Positions 51,613 through 60,234 of a stretch of DNA of 64,000 nt are shown here, one piece after another (the first letter of the stretch is position 1; the number at the start of each line of letters is the position of its first letter). Made by a program: the position numbers and the translations under genes. A model generated the notes under the pieces. It was not told the origin of the DNA, searched no databases, and was given only the letters and a program-made list of their open reading frames with translations. The stretch comes from Paenibacillus beijingensis (GTDB taxonomy: Bacteria > Bacillota > Bacilli > Paenibacillales > Paenibacillaceae): NCBI RefSeq assembly GCF_000961095.1, contig NZ_CP011058.1, positions 5,472,001 through 5,536,000 on the forward strand. Direction: 5' to 3'.

Positions 51613-52232
51613 TCAAAGCCGGTCTCATCCGGCAGATCATCCCGATTCGATTGACGGCTTTCCAGCTTGTCAAACAGCAGTTGCGTCTGTTCGTCAAGCA
51701 CGTCTTCCGGATCGACAACGGACGGTTCCGGCAGCGCCGCAAGCGAAGGCAGCTCGAAGTAATCCAGAAAGGCTTTCGTCGTCCCGTAAAGAATCGGCCG
51801 GCCGATTTGCTCGGCCCGGCCGACTTCTTCAATGAGGTCTTTGGCCGCGAGCGTCTGGATGGCGCGTTCGCTCTTGACGCCGCGGATTTCTTCGATCTCC
51901 ACGCGCGTAATCGGCTGCCGGTAAGCGATGATCGAAAGTGTCTCCAGCGCCGCCTGGGACAGGCTGCTGCGCGTGGGAGAAACCGCCATCCGTTCGAAAT
52001 ACGGCGCATGGTCCGGATGGGTCGTCAGCCGGTAAGCGCCGGCGACCTCCGCAATGCGGATCCCCCGTCCGCCGCGTTCCATCTCTTCCTTCAAATCTTG
52101 CACCAGCTCGGAGCTGGTCGCTGCGTCAACTTCCATAATATCGGCAAGTTGTTTGGCGCTGAGACCTTCGTCCCCGGCCATAAACAGCAGTCCTTCAATA
52201 ATCGATTTCAACTTCGGGTAATTCAAACTCAC
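51600..52232 (-). CDS. scpB: Segregation and condensation protein ScpB
   Basis: Kleisin-associated winged-helix subunit of the SMC-ScpAB condensin. It shows YPKLKSIIEGLLFMAGDEGL, TRSSLSQAALETLSIIAYRQ, PITRVEIEEIRGVKSERAI and GRPILYGTTKAFLDYF, all typical. An acidic tail follows. The start is uncertain: GTG at 52232 (chosen), TTG at 52226, or ATG at 52274 inside scpA. It overlaps the scpA end, so it is coupled to it. Confidence 0.93.
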   Translation of the reverse strand: MSLNYPKLKSIIEGLLFMAGDEGLSAKQLADIMEVDAATSSELVQDLKEEMERGGRGIRIAEVAGAYRLTTHPDHAPYFERMAVSPTRSSLSQAALETLSIIAYRQPITRVEIEEIRGVKSERAIQTLAAKDLIEEVGRAEQIGRPILYGTTKAFLDYFELPSLAALPEPSVVDPEDVLDEQTQLLFDKLESRQSNRDDLPDETGFEPAE

Positions 52233-52986
52233 GTTCCGGCGAATCCCCTCTCCAATTGATGACGATATCTTCAAAGAGCCGGTGCTGGAATACCGTTACC
52301 TGTTTCATCTTCATCAGTTCCAGTATGGCGAGGAACGTTACGACAACCTCGTGGCGGTCCATATCCTGCCGGACCAGCTTCGAAAACCGGACGGTTTCAT
52401 GTTCACGCAGTATATCGGCAATGTCCCGGATCCGGTCCTTGACCGATATTTCATCCCTGTGCACCGTTGCAACGGCGTTTCGCCGCGTAGCCTTGCGAAG
52501 CGCCTTTTGAAACGCGGCGATCAAGTCCGATAGCTGAAGCCCTTCGACCGGATTGACGGGGGACGCCTTCATAAACGTCGTCATATCTTCCGGCTCTTTG
52601 CTGTATACGAGACTGCGCGCCGTCTCCTTGCCCCGAAGCTGCTCCGCGATCTTCTTAAATTTCCGGTATTCGACCAGTTTCTGAATGAGTTCGTCCCGCG
52701 GATCGAGCGAATCGTCGTCGTGCCAGTCGTCGTATCCGTCATCTTCCAGAATCGGAGGCTTCGGGAGCAGCTGCTTGCTCTTCATCGCCAGCAGCGTCGC
52801 CGCCATGACGAGAAACTCGCTCGTCACGTCAAGCTCCAGCTGCTGCATGGCGTTTAAAAATTCCATATATTGGTCCGTAATATCACTGACGGATATTTCA
52901 TGGATATCGATTTCGGCTCTATCGATCAAGTGCAGCAGCACATCCAGCGGCCCCTCGAAAGCTTCGAGTTTATAGTGCACGCTCAA
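52195..52986 (-). CDS. scpA: Segregation and condensation protein ScpA
   Basis: Kleisin subunit bridging SMC heads. N-terminal KLEAFEGPLDVLLHLIDRAE, the helix FLVMAATLLAMKSKQLLP, an acidic linker, and the C-terminal winged helix with VVVTFLAILELMKMKQVTVF. 263 residues, TTG start at 52986 without a strong ribosome site. It follows ribH by ten bases; in B. subtilis ribT lies between ribH and the scp genes, and it is absent here. Confidence 0.94.
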   Translation of the reverse strand: MSVHYKLEAFEGPLDVLLHLIDRAEIDIHEISVSDITDQYMEFLNAMQQLELDVTSEFLVMAATLLAMKSKQLLPKPPILEDDGYDDWHDDDSLDPRDELIQKLVEYRKFKKIAEQLRGKETARSLVYSKEPEDMTTFMKASPVNPVEGLQLSDLIAAFQKALRKATRRNAVATVHRDEISVKDRIRDIADILREHETVRFSKLVRQDMDRHEVVVTFLAILELMKMKQVTVFQHRLFEDIVINWRGDSPEREFELPEVEIDY

Positions 52987-52996
52987 CGGGGTTCAC

Positions 52997-53467
52997 TCAG
53001 CCTACGATCGCTTTGGTCAAGTTGGCCATTTCGATCGCCGAAGCGGCCGCTTCCCAGCCTTTATTGCCGGCTTTCGTTCCCGCGCGCTCAACCGCCTGCT
53101 CGATCGAATCGGTCGTCAGCACGCCGAAGATGGTAGGCACGCCGGTTTTCAGCGCGATTGCGGACACGCCTTTCGCCACCTCGTTGCACACGTAATCAAA
53201 GTGCGGCGTGGACCCGCGGATGACGGTTCCAAGCGTAATGACGGCGTCGTACTTGCCGCTCTCCGCCATTTTTTGGGCAATGAGCGGAATTTCGAAAGCG
53301 CCCGGCACCCATGCGACTTCAACTTCATCTTCTTCGGCGCCGTGACGTTTGAGCGCGTCCAGCGCTCCGCTCAGCAGCTTGCTCGTAATAAACTCGTTAA
53401 ATCTGCCTACGACGATACCATACTTAAGACCTTGCGATACGAGATTTCCTTCAAATACTTTTGCCAT
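52997..53467 (-). CDS. ribH: 6,7-dimethyl-8-ribityllumazine synthase
   Basis: Condenses the ribitylamino-uracil with dihydroxybutanone phosphate. Signatures: YGIVVGRFNEFITSKLLSGA, WVPGAFEIPLIAQ, VITLGTVIRGSTPHFDYVCN (catalytic His) and FGVLTTDSIEQAVERAGTKA. 156 residues from ATG at 53467; a longer start at 53479 abuts the ribosome site. Fourth gene of the rib operon. Confidence 0.96.
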   Translation of the reverse strand: MAKVFEGNLVSQGLKYGIVVGRFNEFITSKLLSGALDALKRHGAEEDEVEVAWVPGAFEIPLIAQKMAESGKYDAVITLGTVIRGSTPHFDYVCNEVAKGVSAIALKTGVPTIFGVLTTDSIEQAVERAGTKAGNKGWEAAASAIEMANLTKAIVG

Positions 53468-53515
53468 AACGTTTCTCATCCTTTCATATCAGGCCGGGCA
53501 ACCGCCCGCTCGGGG

Positions 53516-54742
53516 TCAAATTTCAAAATCGAGCAAATGGCCAAGTTTCGTTTTTTTGGTGTATAAATAGTTCGTGTTATCCTCGTTGCGCTCCACCTGC
53601 AGCGGCACCCGCTCGAATACATCAAGCCCGTACCCTTCAAGCCCTTTAATTTTGCGGGGGTTGTTGGTCAGCAGGCGCATGCGCCGCACGCCGAGATCTT
53701 TCAATATTTGCGCGCCGATGCCGTATTCCCGCAGATCGGGGGCGAATCCCAATTTAATATTCGCGTCGACCGTGTCGAATCCCTGCTCCTGAAGCGCGTA
53801 AGCTTTCAGTTTGTTAATGAGTCCGATTCCGCGGCCTTCCTGGCGCATATAAAGCAGCACGCCCCGGCCCTCCTGATCGATCTGGCGCAGAGCGGCCGCC
53901 AGCTGCGGCCCGCAGTCGCAGCGGTGCGAGTGAAACACGTCGCCGGTCATGCATTCGGAGTGGACGCGCACCAGTACCGGTTCGCCGCTATCCACATCGC
54001 CCTTCACAAGCGCGACATGCTCTTTGCCGTCAATTTCGTTCGTGTATGCGACGGCCCGGAATACGCCGAAATCGGTCGGCATGTTCACTTCCACGGCACG
54101 CTCCACGAGCTGCTCTTTGTTGCTGCGGTACAATATGAGGTCGCGGATCGTAATCAGCTTCAATTGATGCTTGCGCTTGAACTCAATGAGATCCGGCAGC
54201 CGGGCCATCGTGCCGTCTTCCTTAATGATTTCGCAGATCGCCGCTCCCTGCTTGGAGCCGCTCATGACGGCCAGATCGATCGCGGCCTCCGTATGGCCGG
54301 CGCGCCGCAGGACGCCGCCTTTTTTGGCAATGAGCGGAAAAATATGTCCCGGTCTGCGGAAGTCGTCCGCCTTGGCCGCGTCGTCCACAAGCGTCCGCAC
54401 CGTCATCGCCCGTTCATGGGCGGAAATGCCGGTTGTCGTATCTATGTGGTCGACCGATACGGTGAACGCCGTGCCGTGATAGTCGGTGTTCCGGGATACC
54501 ATCGGCGGCAGCTCGAGCGTCTCCGCCCGTTCGGCGGAAATCGGAACGCACACGAGGCCGCGCGCCTGCGTAATCATGAAATTGATGGTGTCCGCTGAAA
54601 TGTTTTCCGCGAGCGCGATCAGATCGCCTTCGTTTTCACGGTCCTCGTCATCGACGACGATAATCGTTTTGCCTTGTTTCAAATCGAATAACGCGTCTTC
54701 TATCGTATCAAAAACATCATTCTGTTTCTCTGCGTCAATCAT
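53516..54742 (-). CDS. ribBA: Bifunctional DHBP synthase / GTP cyclohydrolase II
   Basis: Supplies both riboflavin precursors. N-terminal RibB domain with VVDDEDRENEGDL, the FRRPGHIFPL region and RAGHTEAAIDLA. C-terminal RibA domain (from about residue 205) with the zinc-binding SECMTGDVFHSHRCDCG, then RQEGRGIGLINKLKAYALQE and DLREYGIGAQIL. 408 residues; both active sites look intact. Third gene of the rib operon. Confidence 0.97.
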   Translation of the reverse strand: MIDAEKQNDVFDTIEDALFDLKQGKTIIVVDDEDRENEGDLIALAENISADTINFMITQARGLVCVPISAERAETLELPPMVSRNTDYHGTAFTVSVDHIDTTTGISAHERAMTVRTLVDDAAKADDFRRPGHIFPLIAKKGGVLRRAGHTEAAIDLAVMSGSKQGAAICEIIKEDGTMARLPDLIEFKRKHQLKLITIRDLILYRSNKEQLVERAVEVNMPTDFGVFRAVAYTNEIDGKEHVALVKGDVDSGEPVLVRVHSECMTGDVFHSHRCDCGPQLAAALRQIDQEGRGVLLYMRQEGRGIGLINKLKAYALQEQGFDTVDANIKLGFAPDLREYGIGAQILKDLGVRRMRLLTNNPRKIKGLEGYGLDVFERVPLQVERNEDNTNYLYTKKTKLGHLLDFEI

Positions 54743-54798
54743 CGCTTACGTTCCCTACCTCTCTGCTAAAGTGCATCTATCCGGTATTTGCAAAAAAT

Positions 54799-55485
54799 TT
54801 ACATAAATCCGTTATCCGCCAAAAAAGCGGCGGAAAGGCTGTTTCCTCCCTTTCCGGCCGAGCCGCTCGGGACGGCGGATTCACCGCTGCGGCTGCCGTA
54901 ATGGAGCAAATGATCGACATATTTGCCCAATATATCGCACTCGATATTGATCGTGTCGCCCGCTTTTTTATCCTGCAGCGCCGTTTCGCGCAGCGTGTGC
55001 GGAATGATCGATACGGCGAACGTTTCGTTATGAACATCGAATACGGTAAGGCTGATGCCGTCAATCGTCACCGATCCTTGCGGAATGATGTAACGCATCC
55101 GCTCCTCTTCGGACGGCTTTATCCGGTATACGACCGCGTTGGCGTCGGCTGTGCGGGATACGATGACGCCCGTCCCGTCCACATGCCCCTGCACGATATG
55201 GCCGCCGAAACGGCCGCCTGCGGCCATCGCCCGCTCCAGATTGACCCGCTGGCCGAGCTTCACTTCGCTCAAATTGGAATGGCGGTATGTTTGGGGCATG
55301 ACGTCTACCGTAAAGGAAGCGCGGTCGAAGGAGACGACCGTAAGACAGACGCCGTTGACGGAAATGCTGTCTCCGTCTTGTACGCCTTCCAGCACTTTCG
55401 ATGCCCCGATCGTCAGCAGCATCGCTTCCCCTTGGCGGCCGATCCGTTTCATAACGCCCGTTTCCTCAATTAATCCCGTAAACAC
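54799..55485 (-). CDS. ribE: Riboflavin synthase alpha chain
   Basis: Dismutates two lumazines to riboflavin. Two lumazine-binding repeats: MFTGLIEETG ... VNGVCLTVVSFD in the first, GHIVQGHVDGTG ... IDGISLTVFDV in the second. 228 residues; the last ~25 (RSGESAVPSGSAGKGGNSLS...) are an extra Ser/Gly-rich tail beyond the usual end. It begins 14 bases after ribD ends. Confidence 0.96.
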   Translation of the reverse strand: MFTGLIEETGVMKRIGRQGEAMLLTIGASKVLEGVQDGDSISVNGVCLTVVSFDRASFTVDVMPQTYRHSNLSEVKLGQRVNLERAMAAGGRFGGHIVQGHVDGTGVIVSRTADANAVVYRIKPSEEERMRYIIPQGSVTIDGISLTVFDVHNETFAVSIIPHTLRETALQDKKAGDTINIECDILGKYVDHLLHYGSRSGESAVPSGSAGKGGNSLSAAFLADNGFM

Positions 55486-55498
55486 AGCTAATGCCCCC

Positions 55499-56629
55499 TT
55501 ATGTTAAACGATTGCCCAGCGGAATTCGCCGCCGGTTGGCCGGATAGCCGCTCAGGCAAATGTCGCTTCCGTAACGCTGTACATCCAGCTCTTCAATTTC
55601 AATCGCCTCGGACATTTTGTCAAACCCGTGCAGCTGGAAAGGGACCGGAGCGTTTGCTCCGCCAATCAGCTTTGGAGCGATAAATAGCAGCATTTTATCC
55701 ACCAGGCCGGCATCGAGCATCGCCCCGCTAAGCGTGCCGCCGGCTTCGAGCAGCACCGAGCCGATCTCCAATTCGCCGAGCCGCTTCATCGCCTGAGTCA
55801 GGTCAACCTTCGGTCCCGCCCCGCATACGACGACCTTCACGCCTGCCGCCTCCAGCGCCTCTCTTTGGGACGCATCGGAGGATTCGGTCGTCACAATAAC
55901 GGTCGGCGCCGCCTGGTCCTGCACCAGCTTCGCTCCGAGCGGCATCCGTAAGGCGGAGTCGACAACAATCCGCACGGGATGGATTCCGGGAACCGGGAGC
56001 CGGGTCGTAAGCGAAGGGTCGTCGGCAAGGACGGTGCCGATGCCGACCATAATGCCCATATGCCGGTGCCGCAGCATGTGGACCGCTTCGCGCGACGCCG
56101 GGGAGGTAACCCAGCGGCTGTCCCCCGTTTTCGCCGCGATTTTGCCGTCCAACGTAGAGGCGCTCTTGAGCGTCACAAACGGCAGGCCGGTTGTAATGAA
56201 TTTATTGAAGGCTTCATTGAGCTTCATCGACCTTTCGCCGAGCACGCCCACTTTCACTTCGATGCCCGCCTCGCGCAGACGGGCAAGGCCGCGTCCCGCC
56301 ACCAGCGGGTTTGGATCGGTGCAGGCAACGACTACTCGGGCTGCCTTGGCGGCTATTATCCGCTCGCAGCACGGAGGCGTCTTGCCGAAATGGCTGCACG
56401 GCTCGAGCGTCACGTAGACGGTCGCCCCTTCCGCTTCTTCACCCGCCATATTGAGCGCATGCACCTCGGCATGTCCGGTGCCCCTTTTCAAATGCGTGCC
56501 GACGCCGATGATGCGGCCATCCTTGACGACAACGCAGCCGACGACCGGATTGACCGACGTTTGACCGAGCGCCTTGGAAGCCAGGTTTAACGCAAGATCC
56601 ATATAAAACTCGTCATTTAAAATATCCAT
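55499..56629 (-). CDS. ribD: Bifunctional pyrimidine deaminase/reductase RibD
   Basis: Deaminates and reduces the GTP-derived pyrimidine. N-terminal deaminase with GTGHAEVHALNMAG and zinc ligands in LEPCSHFGKTPPCCE; C-terminal reductase with FVTLKSASTLDGKIAAKTGD and DDPSLTTRLP. 376 residues from ATG at 56629 (DEFYMDLALNLA aligns with the B. subtilis start). The GGGGG nine bases upstream is also the 3' arm of a terminator, so expression is linked to the leader. First gene of ribD-ribE-ribBA-ribH. Confidence 0.96.
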   Translation of the reverse strand: MDILNDEFYMDLALNLASKALGQTSVNPVVGCVVVKDGRIIGVGTHLKRGTGHAEVHALNMAGEEAEGATVYVTLEPCSHFGKTPPCCERIIAAKAARVVVACTDPNPLVAGRGLARLREAGIEVKVGVLGERSMKLNEAFNKFITTGLPFVTLKSASTLDGKIAAKTGDSRWVTSPASREAVHMLRHRHMGIMVGIGTVLADDPSLTTRLPVPGIHPVRIVVDSALRMPLGAKLVQDQAAPTVIVTTESSDASQREALEAAGVKVVVCGAGPKVDLTQAMKRLGELEIGSVLLEAGGTLSGAMLDAGLVDKMLLFIAPKLIGGANAPVPFQLHGFDKMSEAIEIEELDVQRYGSDICLSGYPANRRRIPLGNRLT

Positions 56630-56632
56630 AGC

Positions 56633-56665
56633 AAAAAACCCCCAAAGGCTTACTGGCCTCGGGGG
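56633..56665 (-). terminator. Terminator/ribosome-site sequestering hairpin of the rib leader
   Basis: Minus strand CCCCCGAGGC-CAGTAA-GCCTTTGGGGG then TTTTTT, ending four bases before the ribD ATG. The GGGGG arm is also the only candidate ribosome site for ribD. Confidence 0.8.
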
Positions 56666-56904
56666 TAAGAGAGTGTAGTAAAAGACATCTTCAAAGAAAG
56701 CATCCAAATGCCGACGTATAGCGTTCTGTATCATGCTCCCGCATAAACGCCCGCTTCAAACGATACTGGAACGGACGAAGCGAAGTATTATGCTCCCGTT
56801 AAAGAGAGAAAGGAACAGAATGCGAATCATCAGACGTTAACGGAAGGTTGTGAAAAAAAGCACGCAACCGTCACCAAATAGGCGATGCCAAAAAACTTTG
56901 AAGG

Positions 56905-57111
56905 CGTCTCCTTCTCCCATCCAGACTATACTGTCGGTCCCGGAATTGCACCGGATCCACCTTCGCCGCACGTTTTCTCTCATCGGTTGAGCATCGAAAA
57001 CATTGCAGGTCCGGGTCACGGACTGACGGATAACGAACGCCCGGTTGGAACCGCACACGTCTGTTAGCCGATCACCGCCGGTTGGGAATTACACCCCACC
57101 CCGAAGGAAAG
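56905..57111 (-). promoter_or_regulatory. FMN riboswitch (RFN element) of the rib operon
   Basis: On the minus strand the 5' part reads CTTCGGGGTGGGGTG then AATTCCCAACCGGCGGT, and the 3' part reads ACAGTATAGTCTGGATGGG then AGAAGGAGA: conserved blocks of the RFN aptamer. It binds FMN and lowers rib expression when FMN is plentiful. About 240 bases separate it from the terminator hairpin at the ribD start, a long expression platform; a T run at 56853-56859 after a weak stem could be another stop point. Confidence 0.95.
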
Positions 57112-57171
57112 CCAAATGAATTTTATTACCAATAATAATTCGTGTTGACTGCATAGTACCACCATAGAAAT

Positions 57172-57198
57172 AAAAAAGCAAGGATTTTCATCCCTGCT
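57172..57198 (-). terminator. Intrinsic terminator after ymaF
   Basis: Minus strand AGCAGGGAT-GAAA-ATCCTTGCT followed by TTTTT; nine pairs with one G-T. Confidence 0.88.
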
Positions 57199-57213
57199 TA
57201 CTTGCATATGTTG

Positions 57214-57600
57214 TTATGAACCGATTTCATTTCCTGTTGTCCCGCGGTACATATGGGAGTGGGGAAACCTTCCGTTCACGGTCGTAAATCCTTCAAAATA
57301 GTGATAGTGCCCTCCCCCGGGAAAGCTGACGGCCGGCCCTGTCGTTCCGCGTACAATGTGCGTATGACCGTCGTTCATCGACGTTACCGCATAATATTGA
57401 TGTACGTGCTGAACGCCGCTTTCCGCAAGCTCCGTCGTACCGGCGTAATAATGGCTGTGTCCGTTGTTGAAGGACGTCATTCCTGAAAACGGATGCTCGT
57501 GAACCGGTCTGCCATCCCAAGATGTAATATACAGCTTATGAGAATGAAGCGGGTCAGAACCGTCCGAGTGAACGACAAAACCTGAAACAGGGATCTCCAT
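57214..57600 (-). CDS. ymaF: YmaF family histidine-rich protein
   Basis: A 128-residue protein made of repeated H-x-H and aromatic units: GFVVHSDGSDPLHSHKLYI, NNGHSHYYAGTT, VQHVHQYY, NDGHTHIVRGTTGP, GGGHYHYFEGFTTVNG and PHSHMYRGTTGNE. This is the YmaF family of Bacillales, function unknown; the histidine pairs suggest metal binding or surface display. ATG at 57600 with AAGGA upstream. The long upstream frame is not used. Divergent from the WGxxGxxG gene. Confidence 0.85.
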   Translation of the reverse strand: MEIPVSGFVVHSDGSDPLHSHKLYITSWDGRPVHEHPFSGMTSFNNGHSHYYAGTTELAESGVQHVHQYYAVTSMNDGHTHIVRGTTGPAVSFPGGGHYHYFEGFTTVNGRFPHSHMYRGTTGNEIGS

Positions 57601-57770
57601 TCCGATATTTCCTTCCCAATGATTTTGATATTCTATTGTATAGAGATACGGCGGGAGCGGTTTGGGCTGATTCCCAATAGACGCAGGAAATAATCGGAAG
57701 AATAATTCGTTCGAGAAAAGGAAAAAACAAGTCGGTAACCAATACTCCATAAAAAAGTGAGGGCACAGAA

Positions 57771-58046
57771 TTGAAAAAAACAGGATCGCTTTTCATGATG
57801 ATCACTTGCTTGGCGCTCGTGCTTTCGATCCCGGCTTTTGCAAACGGATCGGCCAATTCCGAAGTTGCTGCAAACTATGACACCACACGCATGGGCAACA
57901 CCGTGAACAACAACGGCACGAACTGGGATAGAAACAATTACCGGGCAGCCGCTACCGACGATAATGATATTGACTGGGGCTGGCTTGGTCTGATCGGACT
58001 CGCCGGATTGGCGGGGTTAAGAAACAGGGACCGCGAACGTACCTGA
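57771..58046 (+). CDS. Secreted protein with WGxxGxxG-type C-terminal anchor
   Basis: A 91-residue protein: signal peptide (first ~25 residues, GSLFMMITCLALVLSIPAFA), an Asn/Asp/Thr-rich middle (NNNGTNWDRNNY), then DWGWLGLIGLAGLAGLR and a basic end RNRDRERT. The Trp-Gly plus short hydrophobic helix plus Arg cluster is the WGxxGxxG C-terminal tag known in Bacillales surface proteins. The start is TTG with GAGGG seven bases upstream. Followed by a strong terminator. Confidence 0.8.
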   Translation: MKKTGSLFMMITCLALVLSIPAFANGSANSEVAANYDTTRMGNTVNNNGTNWDRNNYRAAATDDNDIDWGWLGLIGLAGLAGLRNRDRERT

Positions 58047-58104
58047 TGCGTCCGGAATGATGCCGGCATCAGGCAACCGGGCCGGCGATCGTTCATCCGC
58101 AATC

Positions 58105-58152
58105 CGAAAAAAAACGCCGGAATCTTGTGACAAGAATTCCGGCGTTTTTTTA
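58105..58152. terminator. Bidirectional terminator between the WGxxGxxG gene and ppiB
   Basis: ACGCCGGAA-TCTTG-TGA-CAAGA-ATTCCGGCGT with A run before and T run after, so it can act in both directions for the two convergent genes. Confidence 0.92.
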
Positions 58153-58171
58153 TTCTGTTCGACCGATAAGG

Positions 58172-58603
58172 TTAAGCGGTGTAAACTTCCACTTTCTCCA
58201 TCTTGTCGCGGCCTTTAAAGGCGTCGACAAACTCCATCCCTTTCACCACTTTGCCGAATACGGTATGCTGACCGTCGAGATGCGGTTGCGGCTGGTAGCA
58301 AATATAAAATTGGCTGCCGCCGGTATTGCGTCCCGCATGGGCCATCGCCAGCGTTCCGCGCTCATGTTTGTTCGGGTTGATCTCGCAGTTGATCGTGTAG
58401 CCTGGGCCGCCGGCGCCGGTGCCGTCCGGACAGCCTCCTTGCGCGACAAAACCCGGGATGACGCGGTGGAAGTTAAGTCCGTTGTAGAAACCTTCGTTTG
58501 CCAGCTTCTCAAAGTTGGAGACCGTGTTCGGAGCGTCCTTTTCGAACAGATCCAAAATTACCTCTCCGCCGGTTGCCAATGTTATTTTCGCTTGTTTCGC
58601 CAT
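58172..58603 (-). CDS. ppiB: Peptidyl-prolyl cis-trans isomerase (cyclophilin)
   Basis: Cytoplasmic cyclophilin, speeds prolyl isomerisation. Active-site residues are in YNGLNFHRVIPGFVAQGGCP and GTLAMAHAGRNTGGSQFYI, with QPQPHLDGQHTVFGKV. 143 residues, the usual bacterial length. Downstream of lysA as in B. subtilis lysA-ppiB. Confidence 0.96.
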   Translation of the reverse strand: MAKQAKITLATGGEVILDLFEKDAPNTVSNFEKLANEGFYNGLNFHRVIPGFVAQGGCPDGTGAGGPGYTINCEINPNKHERGTLAMAHAGRNTGGSQFYICYQPQPHLDGQHTVFGKVVKGMEFVDAFKGRDKMEKVEVYTA

Positions 58604-58720
58604 CGTTATCGCTCCTTGTCCGATATTGAAGGGGCTGGGGCTATGTTAGCGCAGCCAGCCCGCCGGATTCCTATGCACGTCTACCATCATACTATAATTT
58701 ACCGCTGCAAGCAAAATAGA

Positions 58721-58753
58721 GAACGGCCGGCGCACTGCTTGCGCCGGCCGTTC
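58721..58753 (-). terminator. Strong hairpin after lysA
   Basis: GAACGGCCGGCGC-ACTGCTT-GCGCCGGCCGTTC, a 13-bp perfect stem, followed on the minus strand by TCTATTTT. A likely lysA terminator despite the interrupted T run. Confidence 0.75.
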
Positions 58754-58786
58754 CAAAACTGAAATCATGCTTACGATTAGTCCCGT

Positions 58787-60121
58787 TTATCCGTTCGTCA
58801 GCGCCGACTTGCGAAGACGCTCCGGAATGACGTCGCCCGCGATAATGTCGCTCAGCGTTTCACGCTTGACGGCAACGTCAGCGGCCCCGTCCCGGACGAA
58901 CACGACAGCCGGGCGGCGGATGCGGTTATAATTGCTTGCCATCGCATAGTTATAGGCGCCTGTACAAAATACGGCCAGCAGATCGCCGCTCTTCGCCTGC
59001 GGAAGCTCCAAATCCCAAATGAGCATATCGCCGCTTTCGCAGCATTTGCCCGCAATGGAGACCGTCTCGGCAGCCGGCTCGCCCGCGCGGTTGGCAAGCA
59101 CCGCCTCGTATTGGGACTGGTACAACGCCGGACGCGGATTGTCCGTCATACCGCCGTCGACGGAAACGTATTTGCGCACGCCAGGAATATCTTTGCTTGT
59201 GCCGACCGTATACAAGGTCGTTCCGGCATCGCCTACGATGCTGCGGCCCGGCTCCACCCAAATTTCCGGAAGCGGATAGTCCGCCTTCGTAAAGTTGGTG
59301 CGCACAGAATCGGTAATCGCTTTGATGTACTCCGCAACTTGCAGCGGTGTATCATCATTCGTATACCGGATGCCGAAGCCGCCGCCGAGGTTGATAACCT
59401 GGAACGTGTAGTTCAGCTTCGCACGTACGTCAAGCGCAAATCCGCATACTTTGTCCGCGGCCATCCGGAAGCCTTCGACTTCGAATATTTGCGAGCCGAT
59501 GTGGGAATGCACGCCAAGCAGATGGAGATGCTTAAGGCCGGTTGCTTCTTCCACCGCCTGGAAAGCGGCCCCGCCCTGCAGATCGAAGCCGAATTTGGAA
59601 TCTTCCTGCCCGGTTGAAATATAATCGTGCGTATGCGCCTCCACCCCCGGCGTAATGCGCAGCAAAATGTTCACTTTCTTGCCTTTATCGCCGGCGAGGG
59701 CGTTCAAGAGCCGCAGCTCCGTGAAATTGTCGACGACGAAGCAGCCGATCTCCGCATCGAGCGCCATATTAATTTCTTCCGGCGTCTTATTGTTGCCGTG
59801 AAAGTGAATGCGCCCGGCCGGGAACCCGGCCTGCAGAGCGGTATACAGCTCACCGTCCGATACGACGTCGAGCGACAGCCCTTCCTGCTCGGCGATGACG
59901 CACATCGCCAGCACGCTGAACGCCTTGCTCGCGTAGGCCACCTGAAATTTCAGGCCGGAAGCGCGAAATGCCTCAACATACTCCCGTGCACGCTGGCGGA
60001 CGAGCGCCTCGTCCACAACATACAGCGGCGTTCCATATTCGCGGGCAAGATCGGTCGTATCGCAGCCTCCGATTTCCAGATGCCCTTTATCGTTGATTTT
60101 ACTAGTACCGTGAAAATACAT
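58787..60121 (-). CDS. lysA: Diaminopimelate decarboxylase
   Basis: Last step of lysine synthesis; PLP enzyme. PLP lysine in FQVAYASKAFSVLA, HFHGNNKTPEEI, LGVHSHIGSQI, VNLGGGFGIRY (glycine-rich phosphate site), EPGRSIVGDAG and the catalytic cysteine in AGKCCESGDML. 444 residues from ATG at 60121 with GAGGGG eight bases upstream; the upstream frame starts in the intergenic region. Between spoVAF and ppiB. Confidence 0.96.
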   Translation of the reverse strand: MYFHGTSKINDKGHLEIGGCDTTDLAREYGTPLYVVDEALVRQRAREYVEAFRASGLKFQVAYASKAFSVLAMCVIAEQEGLSLDVVSDGELYTALQAGFPAGRIHFHGNNKTPEEINMALDAEIGCFVVDNFTELRLLNALAGDKGKKVNILLRITPGVEAHTHDYISTGQEDSKFGFDLQGGAAFQAVEEATGLKHLHLLGVHSHIGSQIFEVEGFRMAADKVCGFALDVRAKLNYTFQVINLGGGFGIRYTNDDTPLQVAEYIKAITDSVRTNFTKADYPLPEIWVEPGRSIVGDAGTTLYTVGTSKDIPGVRKYVSVDGGMTDNPRPALYQSQYEAVLANRAGEPAAETVSIAGKCCESGDMLIWDLELPQAKSGDLLAVFCTGAYNYAMASNYNRIRRPAVVFVRDGAADVAVKRETLSDIIAGDVIPERLRKSALTNG

Positions 60122-60234
60122 CCATTTTCCCCTCATCTTTCTCCAATCGTGCTTAATGTATGCCAAAGTTGTACCCATTGGCACCAGTATAACGCAATGT
60201 GGACAGAAAAGAGAAATGGATTTTTTTGAAACGT

